NCBI RefSeq assembly: GCF_009906955.1
Contig: NZ_CP047656.1
Coordinates: 2,813,001-2,877,000, forward strand
DNA length: 64,000 nucleotides
Reading direction: 5' to 3'
Source of the DNA: Paraglaciecola mesophila
GTDB lineage: Bacteria > Pseudomonadota > Gammaproteobacteria > Enterobacterales > Alteromonadaceae
Of this stretch, positions 18,359 through 27,653 are shown in pieces. Made by a program: the position numbers and the translations under genes. The notes under the pieces were generated by a model. The model was not told the DNA's origin and did no database searches. It saw only the letters and a list, made by a program, of their open reading frames with translations. Each line of letters begins with the position of its first letter. Position 1 is the stretch's first letter.

Positions 18359-19465
18359 TTACTTAGTTACTTTCTCACGCTTAGAAGCACTTACGCGCGC
18401 AACAATGCGACGGTTAATTTTGTTAGCTTCTTTAGCTGTAGGGGCGTCAAGCAATTTGCTCTCACCGTAGCCAACTGCAGTAATACGAGCAGGTTTGATA
18501 TCATAATCTTCAATCAATACCATACGTACCGCTTTAGCACGCTCTTCAGACAACCATTGGTTGTAATCGCTCTCACCCGGTGCTGACGCGTAACCTTCGA
18601 TAACAGTATCAGTAGAAGGGAAACGCTTCATGAATGCAGCGAAGTCACGGATATCGCTGTTAGCACGATTAGCAATTTCTGAGCTGTTGTTAGCGAACAA
18701 GATACGTAAGGTTTCTTCAACTTCAACTTCGGTGAAAATGCTACAACCCGTTGCGTCTACTTTGTCTGAAGAAGGTGTGTTAGCACATTTGTCTTGGCTA
18801 TCTACAACACCATCATTGTCAGAATCAGCTTCAACAGCAGTAGCAGCCAATGCACAACCCATCGCATCTACCTGAACGCCTGGAGCAGTACCAGGACATT
18901 TGTCCATGCTGTTGTTAACACCGTCATTGTCAGAATCACGAGTAACAGGCGCTGATGTTGCACCGAAGCTATAGGCTAGACCTATTTTAGCACTCACATC
19001 ATTATATGCTTCGCCGAAGTCATGGTACGCTGCGATTTCAGTAATCACACGCCACTTGTCGTTAATGTTCCAATGCTTACCCAAACCAACGTTGGCTAGA
19101 CGTGAGCTATCAGTTATATCAAGATGTTTAACACCTGCGAAAACATACATTAAGTCGTCAGGTAAGAAGTACATGGCATCAACACCTAGACGGTTACCAG
19201 ATTCATCACCTAAACCACCTGTTTGATCGATGTTCAAGTGAGACCATTCTAAACGTGCCGCCCATTGAGGCTTGAAGCGAAAACCTAGCTCAGCACCGAA
19301 GCCAACACCGTCATCATAAAAAGTGGGGGCGCCGTCTAGCTCACCGTCAGTTTTATAATATTCACCGAAACCACCTACCCATTTGTCGCCTACTGGCGCA
19401 GATTGAGCGAATGCTCCACTGGTAAAAGCAAGTAAGATACCCATGGCTGTCATGGTTTTTTTCAT
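18359..19465 (-). CDS. OmpA-family outer-membrane protein with thrombospondin-3 repeats
   Basis: This 368-residue protein has a signal peptide (ending SGAFAQ), an eight-strand N-terminal barrel (about 25-190), two calcium-binding TSP3-type repeats (DSDNDGVNNSMDKCPG and DSDNDGVVDSQDKCAN, about 193-245) and a C-terminal OmpA peptidoglycan-binding domain (ILFANNSSEI, then SEERAKAVRMVLI and INRRIVARV). It tethers the outer membrane to the cell wall. The TSP3 linker replaces the proline-rich hinge of E. coli OmpA and is common in OmpA/OprF-like proteins of marine gammaproteobacteria. It is monocistronic and ends in a terminator shared with dnaB. Confidence 0.92.
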   Translation of the reverse strand: MKKTMTAMGILLAFTSGAFAQSAPVGDKWVGGFGEYYKTDGELDGAPTFYDDGVGFGAELGFRFKPQWAARLEWSHLNIDQTGGLGDESGNRLGVDAMYFLPDDLMYVFAGVKHLDITDSSRLANVGLGKHWNINDKWRVITEIAAYHDFGEAYNDVSAKIGLAYSFGATSAPVTRDSDNDGVNNSMDKCPGTAPGVQVDAMGCALAATAVEADSDNDGVVDSQDKCANTPSSDKVDATGCSIFTEVEVEETLRILFANNSSEIANRANSDIRDFAAFMKRFPSTDTVIEGYASAPGESDYNQWLSEERAKAVRMVLIEDYDIKPARITAVGYGESKLLDAPTAKEANKINRRIVARVSASKREKVTK

Positions 19466-19553
19466 AATAAACGTCCTTAATGTATTGTGTTAATCAATTG
19501 ATATCACCGCCGCCTAAGCGTCGTTATATAAGCTGATTTAGTGTGTAAAATAG

Positions 19554-19991
19554 TTATAGGCCAGTAATTGTTGCAATCACGCAACGTTCACCACCATGAT
19601 TTCTATGCTCACCCAAATATATTCCTTGCCAGGTACCTAGTGCTAACCTTCCGTTTTGTATAGGAATTGTCAGATTACTCCCAAATACACTGGCTTTAAT
19701 ATGTGCTGGCATATCATCCGATCCCTCGTAATTATGCAGATAATATGCCGCATTCTCGGGAACAGCTTGATTAATGTGACTCTCTAGGTCTGCTCTGACC
19801 GTAGGGTCCGCATTTTCATTAATCGTTAAACTGGCACTCGTATGCTGAATAAACAGATTCAAGATACCAATATTTATCTTAGTGAGCGCATCTAACTGCC
19901 CCACTATCTCATCTGTTACAAGATGGAACCCTCTTGCTCTTGGGCGCAAACGCAAGCGCTCCCGAAACCAATTAGGCTGACTACTTGTCAA
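19554..19991 (-). CDS. yjbQ: YjbQ family (UPF0047) protein
   Basis: This 145-residue protein matches UPF0047/YjbQ throughout: SRGFHLVTDEI-like RGFHLVTDEIVGQL, FIQHTSASLTINENADPTV, YEGSDDMPAHIKAS, LGTWQGIYLGEHR and the final GGERCVIATITG. YjbQ has been reported to have thiamine-phosphate-synthase side activity, but its physiological role is unclear. The only plausible start is TTG at 19989-19991, which overlaps the last 11 bases of the upstream cheX-like gene; translation is therefore probably coupled. The conserved His/Glu residues of the family are present. Confidence 0.9.
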   Translation of the reverse strand: MTSSQPNWFRERLRLRPRARGFHLVTDEIVGQLDALTKINIGILNLFIQHTSASLTINENADPTVRADLESHINQAVPENAAYYLHNYEGSDDMPAHIKASVFGSNLTIPIQNGRLALGTWQGIYLGEHRNHGGERCVIATITGL

Positions 19992-20445
19992 AGCACATCT
20001 CTAAAAAAACTTTGCCATGCTCGCTTGCAAACGGCATGATCATTTTTTGACCAGATGCCGTATGACTTAGTGTATGATCTTTACCGAAAACTACAACTGG
20101 TGTCGCCATACCAAAATTGTAACCAAGTTTAGCTAGCTCGGTTTTAGCGCCACCGCAAATCATATTGGTAATTTCGCCCACCATATCAGCAACATCGTCA
20201 TTTATCGCTTCAGGCTGCTCCCCGAGCATATTTTGCATCACCTTTAGTGCAATACTGGTTTCAAAGGTAATGGAAAGTGAACCCTTTACATCATCACCTA
20301 CCATACCGATTAAGCCTGAAACATCACCCTGAGCTGTCGCTGCAGTTTTTCTCTGCGGTTTACCGGATACCAACTCAATTTGTGCCATCGTACTAAGCAC
20401 ATTACGCAAAGCAGCGATAAACGGATTAATAAACTCTGCATTCAT
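19981..20445 (-). CDS. CheX-like chemotaxis phosphatase-domain protein
   Basis: This encodes 154 residues from ATG 20445 (MNAEFINPFIAAL). An upstream in-frame start at 20484 is less likely because the chosen ATG follows an AGGA ribosome site and matches family length. The CheX/CheC core is visible: GDVSGLIGMVGDDVKGSLSI, then the catalytic-type helix motif DMVGEITNMICGGAKTEL (Glu and Asn in ExxN), about 90-110. CheX proteins dephosphorylate CheY-P in the cytoplasm. No chemotaxis genes are nearby, so the partner response regulator is unknown. The gene overlaps yjbQ by 11 bases and lies close to zur. Confidence 0.85.
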   Translation of the reverse strand: MNAEFINPFIAALRNVLSTMAQIELVSGKPQRKTAATAQGDVSGLIGMVGDDVKGSLSITFETSIALKVMQNMLGEQPEAINDDVADMVGEITNMICGGAKTELAKLGYNFGMATPVVVFGKDHTLSHTASGQKMIMPFASEHGKVFLEMCFDK

Positions 20446-20493
20446 ATGACTACCATTCCTGCCGTCTGTCGCGAGTTTGCACACCCTCTAACT

Positions 20494-20925
20494 CTATTGG
20501 CATGATGTGCATAAACCATGAGCCTCAATGGTTTGCTTTGATACTTGGAAACCGTGAGTTTCAGCTTGTTTTACCAAGGTATCTTGTAAACCCTCAGATT
20601 GAATTTCTTTCACCAAACCGCAGTTGTCACATATCAAAAACTGAACGGGGTGGCTACAACCAAAGTGATGGCAAGCAACAAATGCGTTGGTCGACTCAAC
20701 CCTATGGATCAAGCCTAACTCCAGTAAGAAATCCAACGTCCGATAAACAGTTGCTGGCTTAGCGTTGCTTTCTGTTTCCTTTAAGGTATCCAACAAGTCA
20801 TATGCGCCTACAGCGCCTTTTTTGTCCAACAGCAAGGCATAAACCGTTTCCCTCAAGTGGGTGAAACGAGCGCCTTCCTGTTCACAGTATTGACGTGCTT
20901 TCTGTACTTGTGATTCATTGCTCAT
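20494..20925 (-). CDS. zur: Zur, zinc-responsive Fur-family repressor
   Basis: This is a 143-residue Fur-family regulator. It matches Zur more than Fur in the DNA-binding wing region AKPATVYRTLDFLLELGLIHRVEST and in the ending IEAHGLCTSC. The structural zinc cysteines are in CDNCG and CTSC, and a sensory site is suggested by CHHFGCSHP. With zinc bound, Zur represses zinc-uptake and spare ribosomal-protein genes. No zinc transporter is adjacent. The gene is followed at 49 bases by the cheX-like gene. A palindrome lies 160 bases upstream but does not look like a canonical Zur box. Confidence 0.9.
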   Translation of the reverse strand: MSNESQVQKARQYCEQEGARFTHLRETVYALLLDKKGAVGAYDLLDTLKETESNAKPATVYRTLDFLLELGLIHRVESTNAFVACHHFGCSHPVQFLICDNCGLVKEIQSEGLQDTLVKQAETHGFQVSKQTIEAHGLCTSCQ

Positions 20926-21255
20926 CTTTATACCGCTGCCTTTGAGTTAATCCCATTACGCGCTTAAAATTGAAGCTCTGCAACGTGACTATCAATATCT
21001 AGTCATTTTAGCGAAGTATATCACTCATCTAAAGGGCTTTGTACGAATAGTAGCTTGATTTACTTCATAAAGTTGAGGATTTAATGCACATAATGCGTAT
21101 CATTGTGTGCAAGTATTTCTTAACCAAAGCTGAACCAATAATTTGTTGGTAACAATGTTGATATTGTTAAGAGGCATTTCGAGCATATTTTGCAATTAAC
21201 ATAATGCAAATGGCTGTGTTATTTGGGCATAGCTAACAGTGGTGATGTACAAATT
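20926..21255. other. Gene-free region between divergent zur and nudC
   Basis: About 330 AT-rich bases separate the two divergent genes. Apart from the inverted repeat at 21085-21111, I see no RNA gene, small ORF or clear promoter. Confidence 0.5.
21085..21111. promoter_or_regulatory. Inverted repeat, possible Fur-type operator
   Basis: The arm TGCACATAATG (21085-21095) and the arm CATTGTGTGCA (21101-21111) are reverse complements at 10 of 11 positions around CGTAT. The inner AATGCGTATCATT resembles half of a Fur box. It lies between divergent zur and nudC and could control either. The identity of the binding protein is inference. Confidence 0.4.
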
Positions 21256-22071
21256 ATGATTAAACAAAACGTAAACGTGAGCGCCGACACCCCCAGTATT
21301 TGGTTTATCTTTAGCGCCGAGAAACTTCTTGTTCCCCATGAAGCACAAGGCCCACTTATCGAAACGTGGAGCAACCTTGGCTTTGCGCACGCATATAAAG
21401 AGCAAATAGTTCAAGTTGGTGAACATAACAAACAGACGTGCTATCTCATTGATATGGGTAATGAGACCATTGAGCATAGTGGCGTACAATTGACTCATCT
21501 TAGAAGTTTGTTAGTTCACGATGACTTGGAACTCTTTTCTGTGGCTGCTCGCGCTTGGCAGGTGGCACTTTTTTTAAGAACACACAGATTTTGTGGCCAG
21601 TGTGGCTCAACCATGCAAAAGATAGATTGGGAAATGGCGATGCAATGCCATCGCTGTCATCATAGATGCTACCCAAGGATATCACCTTGCATCATTGTCG
21701 CTATTCGTCACGAGGATAAAATCCTGTTAGCTCAAGGCAAACCACAAAGAGAGCGCAATATGTTCTCTACGCTAGCAGGATTTGTGGAAAGTGGAGAAAC
21801 CCTTGAAAACGCAGTTCATCGGGAAGTATTCGAAGAAGTAGGGGTTAAAATCAAGAACCTTAGATATATGTCGAGTCAACCTTGGCCATTTCCTCATTCG
21901 TTAATGGTAGGTTTTCTCGCTGAGTTTGACAGTGGCGATATTAAAGTCGATGGCCATGAGATAATCGAAGCGCATTGGTTTAAATATGATGAACTTCCTA
22001 ATATCCCGCCAAAGTTTTCTATTGCTGGGCAGTTAATTGAACGCACGATAGAAGAAATTTGCGCTGATTAA
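21256..22071 (+). CDS. nudC: NudC, NAD(H) pyrophosphatase / deNADding Nudix hydrolase
   Basis: This encodes 271 residues from ATG 21256; a TTG eleven codons upstream is less likely. The NudC order is clear: an N-terminal domain, a zinc ribbon (CGQCGS, then CHRCHHRCYPR), the Nudix box GFVESGETLENAVHREVFEEVG (about 170-191) and the NADH-specific SQPWPFPHSLM array. The enzyme cleaves NADH to NMNH and AMP and can remove NAD caps from RNA. One oddity is that the second zinc-ribbon half reads CHRCHHRCYP, with an extra cysteine. A hairpin follows the gene. Confidence 0.93.
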   Translation: MIKQNVNVSADTPSIWFIFSAEKLLVPHEAQGPLIETWSNLGFAHAYKEQIVQVGEHNKQTCYLIDMGNETIEHSGVQLTHLRSLLVHDDLELFSVAARAWQVALFLRTHRFCGQCGSTMQKIDWEMAMQCHRCHHRCYPRISPCIIVAIRHEDKILLAQGKPQRERNMFSTLAGFVESGETLENAVHREVFEEVGVKIKNLRYMSSQPWPFPHSLMVGFLAEFDSGDIKVDGHEIIEAHWFKYDELPNIPPKFSIAGQLIERTIEEICAD

Positions 22072-22092
22072 CTAAAACCAACTAACATAAAA

Positions 22093-22113
22093 AACCCCAC
22101 TTTGAGTGGGGTT
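22093..22113 (+). terminator. Hairpin terminator after nudC
   Basis: AACCCCACT (22093-22101) and AGTGGGGTT (22105-22113) form a perfect nine-base-pair stem with a three-base loop, 21 bases after the nudC stop. The T tract on the right is interrupted (CGAATATTTT), so termination strength is uncertain. Confidence 0.75.
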
Positions 22114-22323
22114 CGAATATTTTAGCGTCTAAGTCTCGTTTTTTCGAGCTTCTTGTTGTTAGTTTGCTTGCGCAACATTGTTATAACAGAGATTCGGGGC
22201 TTGTTGCAAGTATTTACAATATAAAGGTTGATATTCGCTTTTTCATTATGCTTAAAAGAGTACAATGTCGCCTTTTTGGCCTAGGACTGGCGCACAATTT
22301 TACAGATTTTACAGAGGAAATTC

Positions 22324-23391
22324 ATGACTTCGTTAAAAAACGACCGTTACCTACGCGCTTTACTCCGCCAACCTGTTGATGTCACGCCCGTGTGGATGAT
22401 GCGTCAGGCTGGCCGCTATCTACCTGAGTACAAAGCAACTCGCGCCCAAGCTGGTGACTTTATGTCACTATGTAAAAATGCGGAATTAGCCTGTGAAGTT
22501 ACATTGCAGCCATTACGCCGTTTCGACCTAGATGCCGCTATTTTGTTTTCAGATATTCTTACCATTCCAGATGCTATGGGCTTAGGCTTGTATTTTGAAC
22601 AAGGTGAAGGCCCTAAATTTGCGCGCCCATTAACATGCATGTCCGATATTAAAAATTTGCCTGCTCCTGACCCTGAACAGGAGTTGCAGTATGTCATGAA
22701 TGCAGTGCGCACCATTCGTAAGAACTTACAAGGTGAAGTGCCTCTTATTGGTTTCTCTGGCAGCCCATGGACACTGGCGACTTACATGATTGAAGGGGGT
22801 TCAAGCAAAGCCTTCACTAAAATCAAAAAGATGGCTTTTAGTGATCCCAAAGCCCTTCATTTACTGCTAGATAAATTGGCTGATTCAGTTATTTTATATC
22901 TTAATGCTCAGATCGCAGCCGGTGCGCAATCTGTCATGGTGTTTGATACTTGGGGCGGTGTGCTGTCGCCTCGCGACTATCAAGATTTCTCATTGCAATA
23001 CATGCATAAAATCGTCGACGGACTCACCCGGGAAAACGATGGACGTAAAGTCCCTGTGACCCTATTTACCAAAAATGCGGGCATGTGGTTAGAATCGATA
23101 GCAGCAACAGGCTGTGACGGTGTTGGGCTAGATTGGACCATCAATATAGACAATGCTAAAGCCCGTGTAGGTGATAAAGTAGCGCTACAAGGAAATATGG
23201 ACCCTTCAATGCTGTATGCGTCACCAGAGCGTATTGAACAGGAAGTACAAACAATACTGGCAGGATTTGGGCAAGGCTCAGGTCATGTCTTCAATTTGGG
23301 CCATGGTATTCATTTAGACGTGCCCCCTGAAAACGCGAAAGTTTTCGTTGATGCAGTGCACAAATACAGTGCCCAATATCACAAAAGTTAG
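22324..23391 (+). CDS. hemE: Uroporphyrinogen decarboxylase
   Basis: This 355-residue cytoplasmic enzyme converts uroporphyrinogen III to coproporphyrinogen III in haem synthesis. The two UroD signatures are present: [15 protein letters not shown] (about 21-35) and the [16 protein letters not shown] block (about 142-157). Near the C-terminus, [17 protein letters not shown] is also diagnostic. The start ATG follows an AGAGGAAA ribosome site. Length is normal. It is monocistronic between two hairpins. Confidence 0.96.
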   Translation: MTSLKNDRYLRALLRQPVDVTPVWMMRQAGRYLPEYKATRAQAGDFMSLCKNAELACEVTLQPLRRFDLDAAILFSDILTIPDAMGLGLYFEQGEGPKFARPLTCMSDIKNLPAPDPEQELQYVMNAVRTIRKNLQGEVPLIGFSGSPWTLATYMIEGGSSKAFTKIKKMAFSDPKALHLLLDKLADSVILYLNAQIAAGAQSVMVFDTWGGVLSPRDYQDFSLQYMHKIVDGLTRENDGRKVPVTLFTKNAGMWLESIAATGCDGVGLDWTINIDNAKARVGDKVALQGNMDPSMLYASPERIEQEVQTILAGFGQGSGHVFNLGHGIHLDVPPENAKVFVDAVHKYSAQYHKS

Positions 23392-23409
23392 TCTTTCATT
23401 GTGGCAATA

Positions 23410-23437
23410 AAAAGGGCAGCGAACTCGCTGCCCTTTT
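23410..23437. terminator. Bidirectional terminator between hemE and the S1/P1 nuclease gene
   Basis: GGGCAGCG (23414-23421) pairs with CGCTGCCC (23426-23433) around AACT, with AAAA to the left and TTTT to the right. It lies between convergent genes and can serve both. Confidence 0.88.
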
Positions 23438-23455
23438 GCTTTTTGGGGCTAATGT

Positions 23456-24226
23456 CTATTTATAGATATCATTCAAATAAGTGGCAATTCGAATGCCCGC
23501 CATTTTTAAGCGTTCTTGCGCTTGAGGTAGGTGGTTATATAAATAATCCCAAGATATTTCTGTTTCTGTCGGGTAGATTTCATCGCGAATTTTTACACTC
23601 TCAGCGATCCAAGTTTGAGGATTTATATCACTCCAATTTGAAATATCTTGTTCACTGATTTTACGGTCAAGCCTCAGGGCCCACTCTGTATAAGATAGTT
23701 GGCGCTGATCGAGTAGCTCACTATCCCATACTCGATGCAAGTTGGAATCATGCCAAAAAAAGTTCACTTTGAAATCGTTACCGCCTCGGTCTGTACCATT
23801 GCCCGCATGCAAAGGCTGATGCAGATCTCCTATGATGTGCACGATAAAACGCAATGCTAGCTGCTTATCTTCTTTGCTTGCATTACTACTTTTTAGCGTC
23901 TTAGTAAACATGCTCAATGCTGTGACCCCGTCCCCTTCTTCAGGCGCACCGACTTGTGGATACGTCTTACCTCTAGGAATTGTCACGTAATGAAATGGGC
24001 CGGCCTTCTTTTGCCAAAACTCATCTGGGTTAGAGCGCATTTCATCTGGATAAGTTGAAGCCTCGGCTAAGTCTTCATTGGGTAATAAAGCACTGATGGC
24101 TGCTTGTGCTTGTGCGGTCAAATGTTGCTGGGCAATAGCGCCAGTAACCCTATGTCCAATTTGCCCCCAAGCCAAAACGTTTACACTAAAAGAAAGCGCA
24201 AGAAAGCCAATCGTAAATTTGTACAT
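23456..24226 (-). CDS. Exported S1/P1-family nuclease
   Basis: This 256-residue protein has a signal peptide whose predicted cleavage (VLA-WGQ) exposes Trp20 as the mature N-terminus; the P1/S1 family uses the N-terminal Trp to bind zinc. Further zinc ligands are visible in WGQIGHRV, GPFHYVTIP, HIIGDLHQPLHAG and FKVNFFWHDSNLHRVWD. These enzymes cut single-stranded DNA/RNA and remove 3'-phosphates; here it probably scavenges nucleic acids in the periplasm or outside. The gene is alone and shares a terminator with hemE. Secretion through the type II system in this window is possible but not shown. Confidence 0.92.
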   Translation of the reverse strand: MYKFTIGFLALSFSVNVLAWGQIGHRVTGAIAQQHLTAQAQAAISALLPNEDLAEASTYPDEMRSNPDEFWQKKAGPFHYVTIPRGKTYPQVGAPEEGDGVTALSMFTKTLKSSNASKEDKQLALRFIVHIIGDLHQPLHAGNGTDRGGNDFKVNFFWHDSNLHRVWDSELLDQRQLSYTEWALRLDRKISEQDISNWSDINPQTWIAESVKIRDEIYPTETEISWDYLYNHLPQAQERLKMAGIRIATYLNDIYK

Positions 24227-24288
24227 GTATTAAAATTCCTATTTGCATGGCTATATCAAGCCTGAGAATTAACGAATAATTATGTGCG

Positions 24289-25635
24289 TTACTGTGACAG
24301 TTTCTGTAACAAACGCTGGTGAATACCACCAAAACCGCCGTTACTCATAATTAATATATGGTCACCCGGTTTAACATAGGACAATATAGACTTTTCCAGT
24401 ATTTCTAGGTCGTCATGTAGTGAGGTAGTCACCTCGCTCTGGGCCAGTAAAGCATCCATTGACCAGCTCAAATGGCTCGGTTGATAAATAAAAACTTGGT
24501 CGGCAGCAGACCATGACTGAGCAAGTGTTTGTTTGTGGACCCCCATTTTCATTGTATTTGAACGTGGTTCAAGAACCGCTAGAATCCTCGCTTGTCCTAC
24601 TTTTGCTCGTAGCCCTTCTAAGGTTGTCGATATCGCCGTAGGATGGTGGGCAAAATCGTCATAAACAGTTATATCGTTGACTGTACCTAGCACTTCCATG
24701 CGGCGCTTCGCATTAACGAAATTCGTCAACGCTTCGATAGCCACTTCAGGCAATACGCCTGCGTGACGGGCAGCAATTATCGCCATCATGGCATTTTGTA
24801 CATTGTGCTGACCTAATAGCGACCATTTAACGCGGCCAAAGGATGTCCCTTTATATAACACATCAAACTCACTTCCATCGGCTGTACACTCTGCTACTTT
24901 CCAGTCACTACCAACAAACTGTACAGGCGACCAGCACCCCTTATCGAGCACTTCAGTAATGTGTGGATCCGCTTTGGGTGCAATGACAAGGCCGTTGCCG
25001 GGTATCATGCGAATAAGATGATGAAACTGTTTTTGGATATCTGCAATACTGTCAAAAATGTCTGCGTGATCAAACTCAAGGTTATTAATGACCAATGTGC
25101 GCGGGCGGTAATGCACGAATTTTGAACGTTTATCAAAAAAAGCACTGTCGTATTCATCGGCTTCTATAACGAAAAACGGGGTCTCTCCTAAGCGGGCTGA
25201 AATGCCAAAGTTCTGCGGAATTCCCCCAATCAAAAAGCCCGGAGACATTCCTGCGCACTCTAGGATCCAAGCTAACATACTTGAAGTACTGGTTTTGCCA
25301 TGCGTCCCTGAAACTGCAAGAACCCACCGATCATTCAGTACGTTTTCCAATAACCATTGCGGGCCACTGGTATAAGGTAAACCTCGATTCAGTACGTATT
25401 CAACGGCAAGATTGCCCCGTGAAAGGGCGTTTCCTATCACCACCATATCGGGTTGGGGATCGAATTGCTCTTCATCGAAACCTTGCGTTAACTCAATGCC
25501 TAAAGACTCAAGCTGTGTGCTCATCGGAGGATAAACGTTGTTGTCGGAACCGGTTACTTTATGGCCCATCGCCTTTGCAATAGCAGCGATGCCACCCATA
25601 AACGTTCCGCAGATACCTAAAATATGTAAATGCAT
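24289..25635 (-). CDS. mpl: Mpl, murein-peptide ligase
   Basis: This encodes 448 residues from MHLHILGICGTFMGG (ATG 25635); an in-frame start nine codons upstream is less likely because homologues begin at MHIHILGI-like sequence. It is a Mur-ligase: the ATP-binding P-loop VSGTHGKTSTSSML is at about 108-121, and the central domain has FVIEADEYDSAFFDKRSKF. Mpl joins UDP-MurNAc to the recycled tripeptide L-Ala-gamma-D-Glu-meso-DAP, feeding cell-wall recycling. The DEYDSAFFD region separates Mpl from MurC. It is divergent from fbp with about 226 bases between. Confidence 0.95.
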   Translation of the reverse strand: MHLHILGICGTFMGGIAAIAKAMGHKVTGSDNNVYPPMSTQLESLGIELTQGFDEEQFDPQPDMVVIGNALSRGNLAVEYVLNRGLPYTSGPQWLLENVLNDRWVLAVSGTHGKTSTSSMLAWILECAGMSPGFLIGGIPQNFGISARLGETPFFVIEADEYDSAFFDKRSKFVHYRPRTLVINNLEFDHADIFDSIADIQKQFHHLIRMIPGNGLVIAPKADPHITEVLDKGCWSPVQFVGSDWKVAECTADGSEFDVLYKGTSFGRVKWSLLGQHNVQNAMMAIIAARHAGVLPEVAIEALTNFVNAKRRMEVLGTVNDITVYDDFAHHPTAISTTLEGLRAKVGQARILAVLEPRSNTMKMGVHKQTLAQSWSAADQVFIYQPSHLSWSMDALLAQSEVTTSLHDDLEILEKSILSYVKPGDHILIMSNGGFGGIHQRLLQKLSQ

Positions 25636-25861
25636 AGCAATTTTTCTGGGATAAATATCCATCTAGATTACCAGATACCGATACCAGAACGCACTGACAA
25701 GATGACAAATTCCTTATCTAGGCCTGAAAGTACAGTAATCGGAGCTGAGTTTTAGAAAAAATCCGGTTACACTGGTCATACCGTACACAGCGATCATAAA
25801 AGCAACAATATTCGCTGCTATTTTCTGTCCCTACAATCATGATAAAAGGTCAAAATAACCC

Positions 25862-26833
25862 ATGAAAAGACTCAACTCGCAACTTCAAGAAGACGGCGCT
25901 CCAATGGAGCTTATCTTGCTATTAAGAACATTATTAGCAGGATGTAAGGAAATATCATTCAGGGTCAGTCAAGGCGCATTAGCTGGTGTTTTAGGGTCAA
26001 CCTTAAGTGAGAATGTACAAGGCGAGACACAAAAGAAACTTGATGTTATTTCTAATCAAATTCTAAAAGACATTCTCAGTGAATCTGGTTATGTGAAAGC
26101 CATTTCATCTGAAGAAGAAGATGATGTTGTGGCCTGTAATCCAAACGGAAATTACTTAGTGAGTTTTGATCCATTAGACGGCTCATCAAATACCGACATT
26201 AACAGCTTAATCGGAACGATATTCTCGATTACACACGCACCACAGTGGATGGATGCAGACGACCCGTCAGCGTTTTTACAACCAGGTACGCAAATCGTTG
26301 CCGCAGGGTATGTGCTATATGGCCCAAGTGCCATGCTCGCATTGAGCACAGGTCGCGGTACCCACCTTTATACCTTAGATAAAACCCACGGCGGCTTTTT
26401 GTTAACGCAAAAAAATATTCAGGTGCCCACACAAACGTCTGAGTTTGCAATCAACACGTCAAATCAGCGCCACTGGGAAGATCCGATGCAAAATTACATT
26501 GGTGACTTAATAGCGGGTACCGATGGTCCTCGCGATAAAGACTACAATATGCGCTGGGTCGCAGCCATGGTAGGTGACATACACAGAGTACTCAGTCGTG
26601 GGGGGATTTTCTTATATCCATTTGATAAACGTAACCCTGAAATGCCGGGCAAATTGCGTTTACTGTATGAAGCAAATCCAATGGCGTTTTTAATGGAACA
26701 GGCTGGCGGGTTAGCCTCAACAGGTCATGGTAGAATTTTGGAAGTCATGCCTACTGAAATCCACCAGCGCGTACCTGTTATATTGGGCTCCAAAGAAGAA
26801 GTAGAAACTTGCTTGAGCTACTATAACGCTTAG
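25862..26833 (+). CDS. fbp: Class I fructose-1,6-bisphosphatase
   Basis: This 323-residue gluconeogenic enzyme hydrolyses fructose 1,6-bisphosphate to fructose 6-phosphate. The metal site is in SSEEEDDVV and [13 protein letters not shown] (about 97-112), and the substrate-binding segment is [22 protein letters not shown] (about 240-261) with the final EQAGGLAS. It is monocistronic and ends in a very strong bidirectional terminator facing the gsp operon. Confidence 0.96.
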   Translation: MKRLNSQLQEDGAPMELILLLRTLLAGCKEISFRVSQGALAGVLGSTLSENVQGETQKKLDVISNQILKDILSESGYVKAISSEEEDDVVACNPNGNYLVSFDPLDGSSNTDINSLIGTIFSITHAPQWMDADDPSAFLQPGTQIVAAGYVLYGPSAMLALSTGRGTHLYTLDKTHGGFLLTQKNIQVPTQTSEFAINTSNQRHWEDPMQNYIGDLIAGTDGPRDKDYNMRWVAAMVGDIHRVLSRGGIFLYPFDKRNPEMPGKLRLLYEANPMAFLMEQAGGLASTGHGRILEVMPTEIHQRVPVILGSKEEVETCLSYYNA

Positions 26834-26855
26834 CAGTTAGCATGCTATACAAACG

Positions 26856-26886
26856 AAAAAGGCGCTTCAATTTGAAGCGCCTTTTT
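26856..26886. terminator. Bidirectional terminator between fbp and gspN
   Basis: GGCGCTTC (26861-26868) pairs with GAAGCGCC (26874-26881), flanked by AAAAA and TTTTT. It ends fbp on the plus strand and the long gsp operon on the minus strand. Confidence 0.93.
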
Positions 26887-26909
26887 CGTTTTTTGATATT
26901 GTCACCGTA

Positions 26910-27653
26910 CTAGAATTTGACAGGATAGTACCCTTGAGCATCTTTTTTACCAAAAAACTGTGCAGCCTGATGTACTTCTGTTGGCAAATTTTCATTGGGT
27001 TTAAAACGGCCGTTAATCCGGAATTCCAAAGAGCTTGGGATATGTGCAACCGCACTTAACCCAAAGCTATTGGGCTCATTAATCGTCATAACTACTTCTT
27101 CATTCTCGCATTTCAGCGAAGATTCAAAGTTCCCTAAATCAATCTCCTGCTGTGTTCCCTGCACTTTCGCTTTTAACCAAAGGCCTTGCCCTTCAAGGGC
27201 TTGACAATGTTCGGTGTAATCCACTTCCTTTAACGCGATTTTAAAACGCCCACTGGCGTTCACCGGAATAGGCAGAGGCAAGCTGGTGATGACTAAACTA
27301 GTGGGTAAAAACACCTGAACATCTTCACCCTGTAATCGTCCGTTTGAAATGGAGATGTGGCCATCAAAAGCAATATCTTCTACTTCGCGAATATTACCCG
27401 CTTGCACATCTAAGTTGGCCGTCCCTGTCAGTAAGGGTAAAAATGCTAATTGCCAATTCACATCGTGGATCGGCAAGCCTTGTACTGATACAGACGCAGC
27501 ATGCCCATTCCAAATGGTGCCAGAGACACCGTGCACGGTAACCTCTGATGGCAGTTGAACACGAGAAATAACCTGTGCTGCCGGTAACTTAACAATAAGA
27601 AATACAACGAAAACAATAAGGCAAACAAAGCCCCACTTAAAAACTGACTTCAT
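26910..27653 (-). CDS. gspN: GspN, type II secretion protein N
   Basis: This 247-residue protein has one N-terminal membrane helix (about 7-24) and a beta-rich periplasmic domain containing VHGVSGTIWNGHAASV and VNWQLAFLPLLTG, the usual GspN pattern (related to AsmA/TamB-type repeats). GspN is an accessory part of some type II secretion systems and its function is not settled; many systems lack it. Its start overlaps the gspM stop by four bases, and it is the last gene before the terminator. Confidence 0.9.
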   Translation of the reverse strand: MKSVFKWGFVCLIVFVVFLIVKLPAAQVISRVQLPSEVTVHGVSGTIWNGHAASVSVQGLPIHDVNWQLAFLPLLTGTANLDVQAGNIREVEDIAFDGHISISNGRLQGEDVQVFLPTSLVITSLPLPIPVNASGRFKIALKEVDYTEHCQALEGQGLWLKAKVQGTQQEIDLGNFESSLKCENEEVVMTINEPNSFGLSAVAHIPSSLEFRINGRFKPNENLPTEVHQAAQFFGKKDAQGYYPVKF

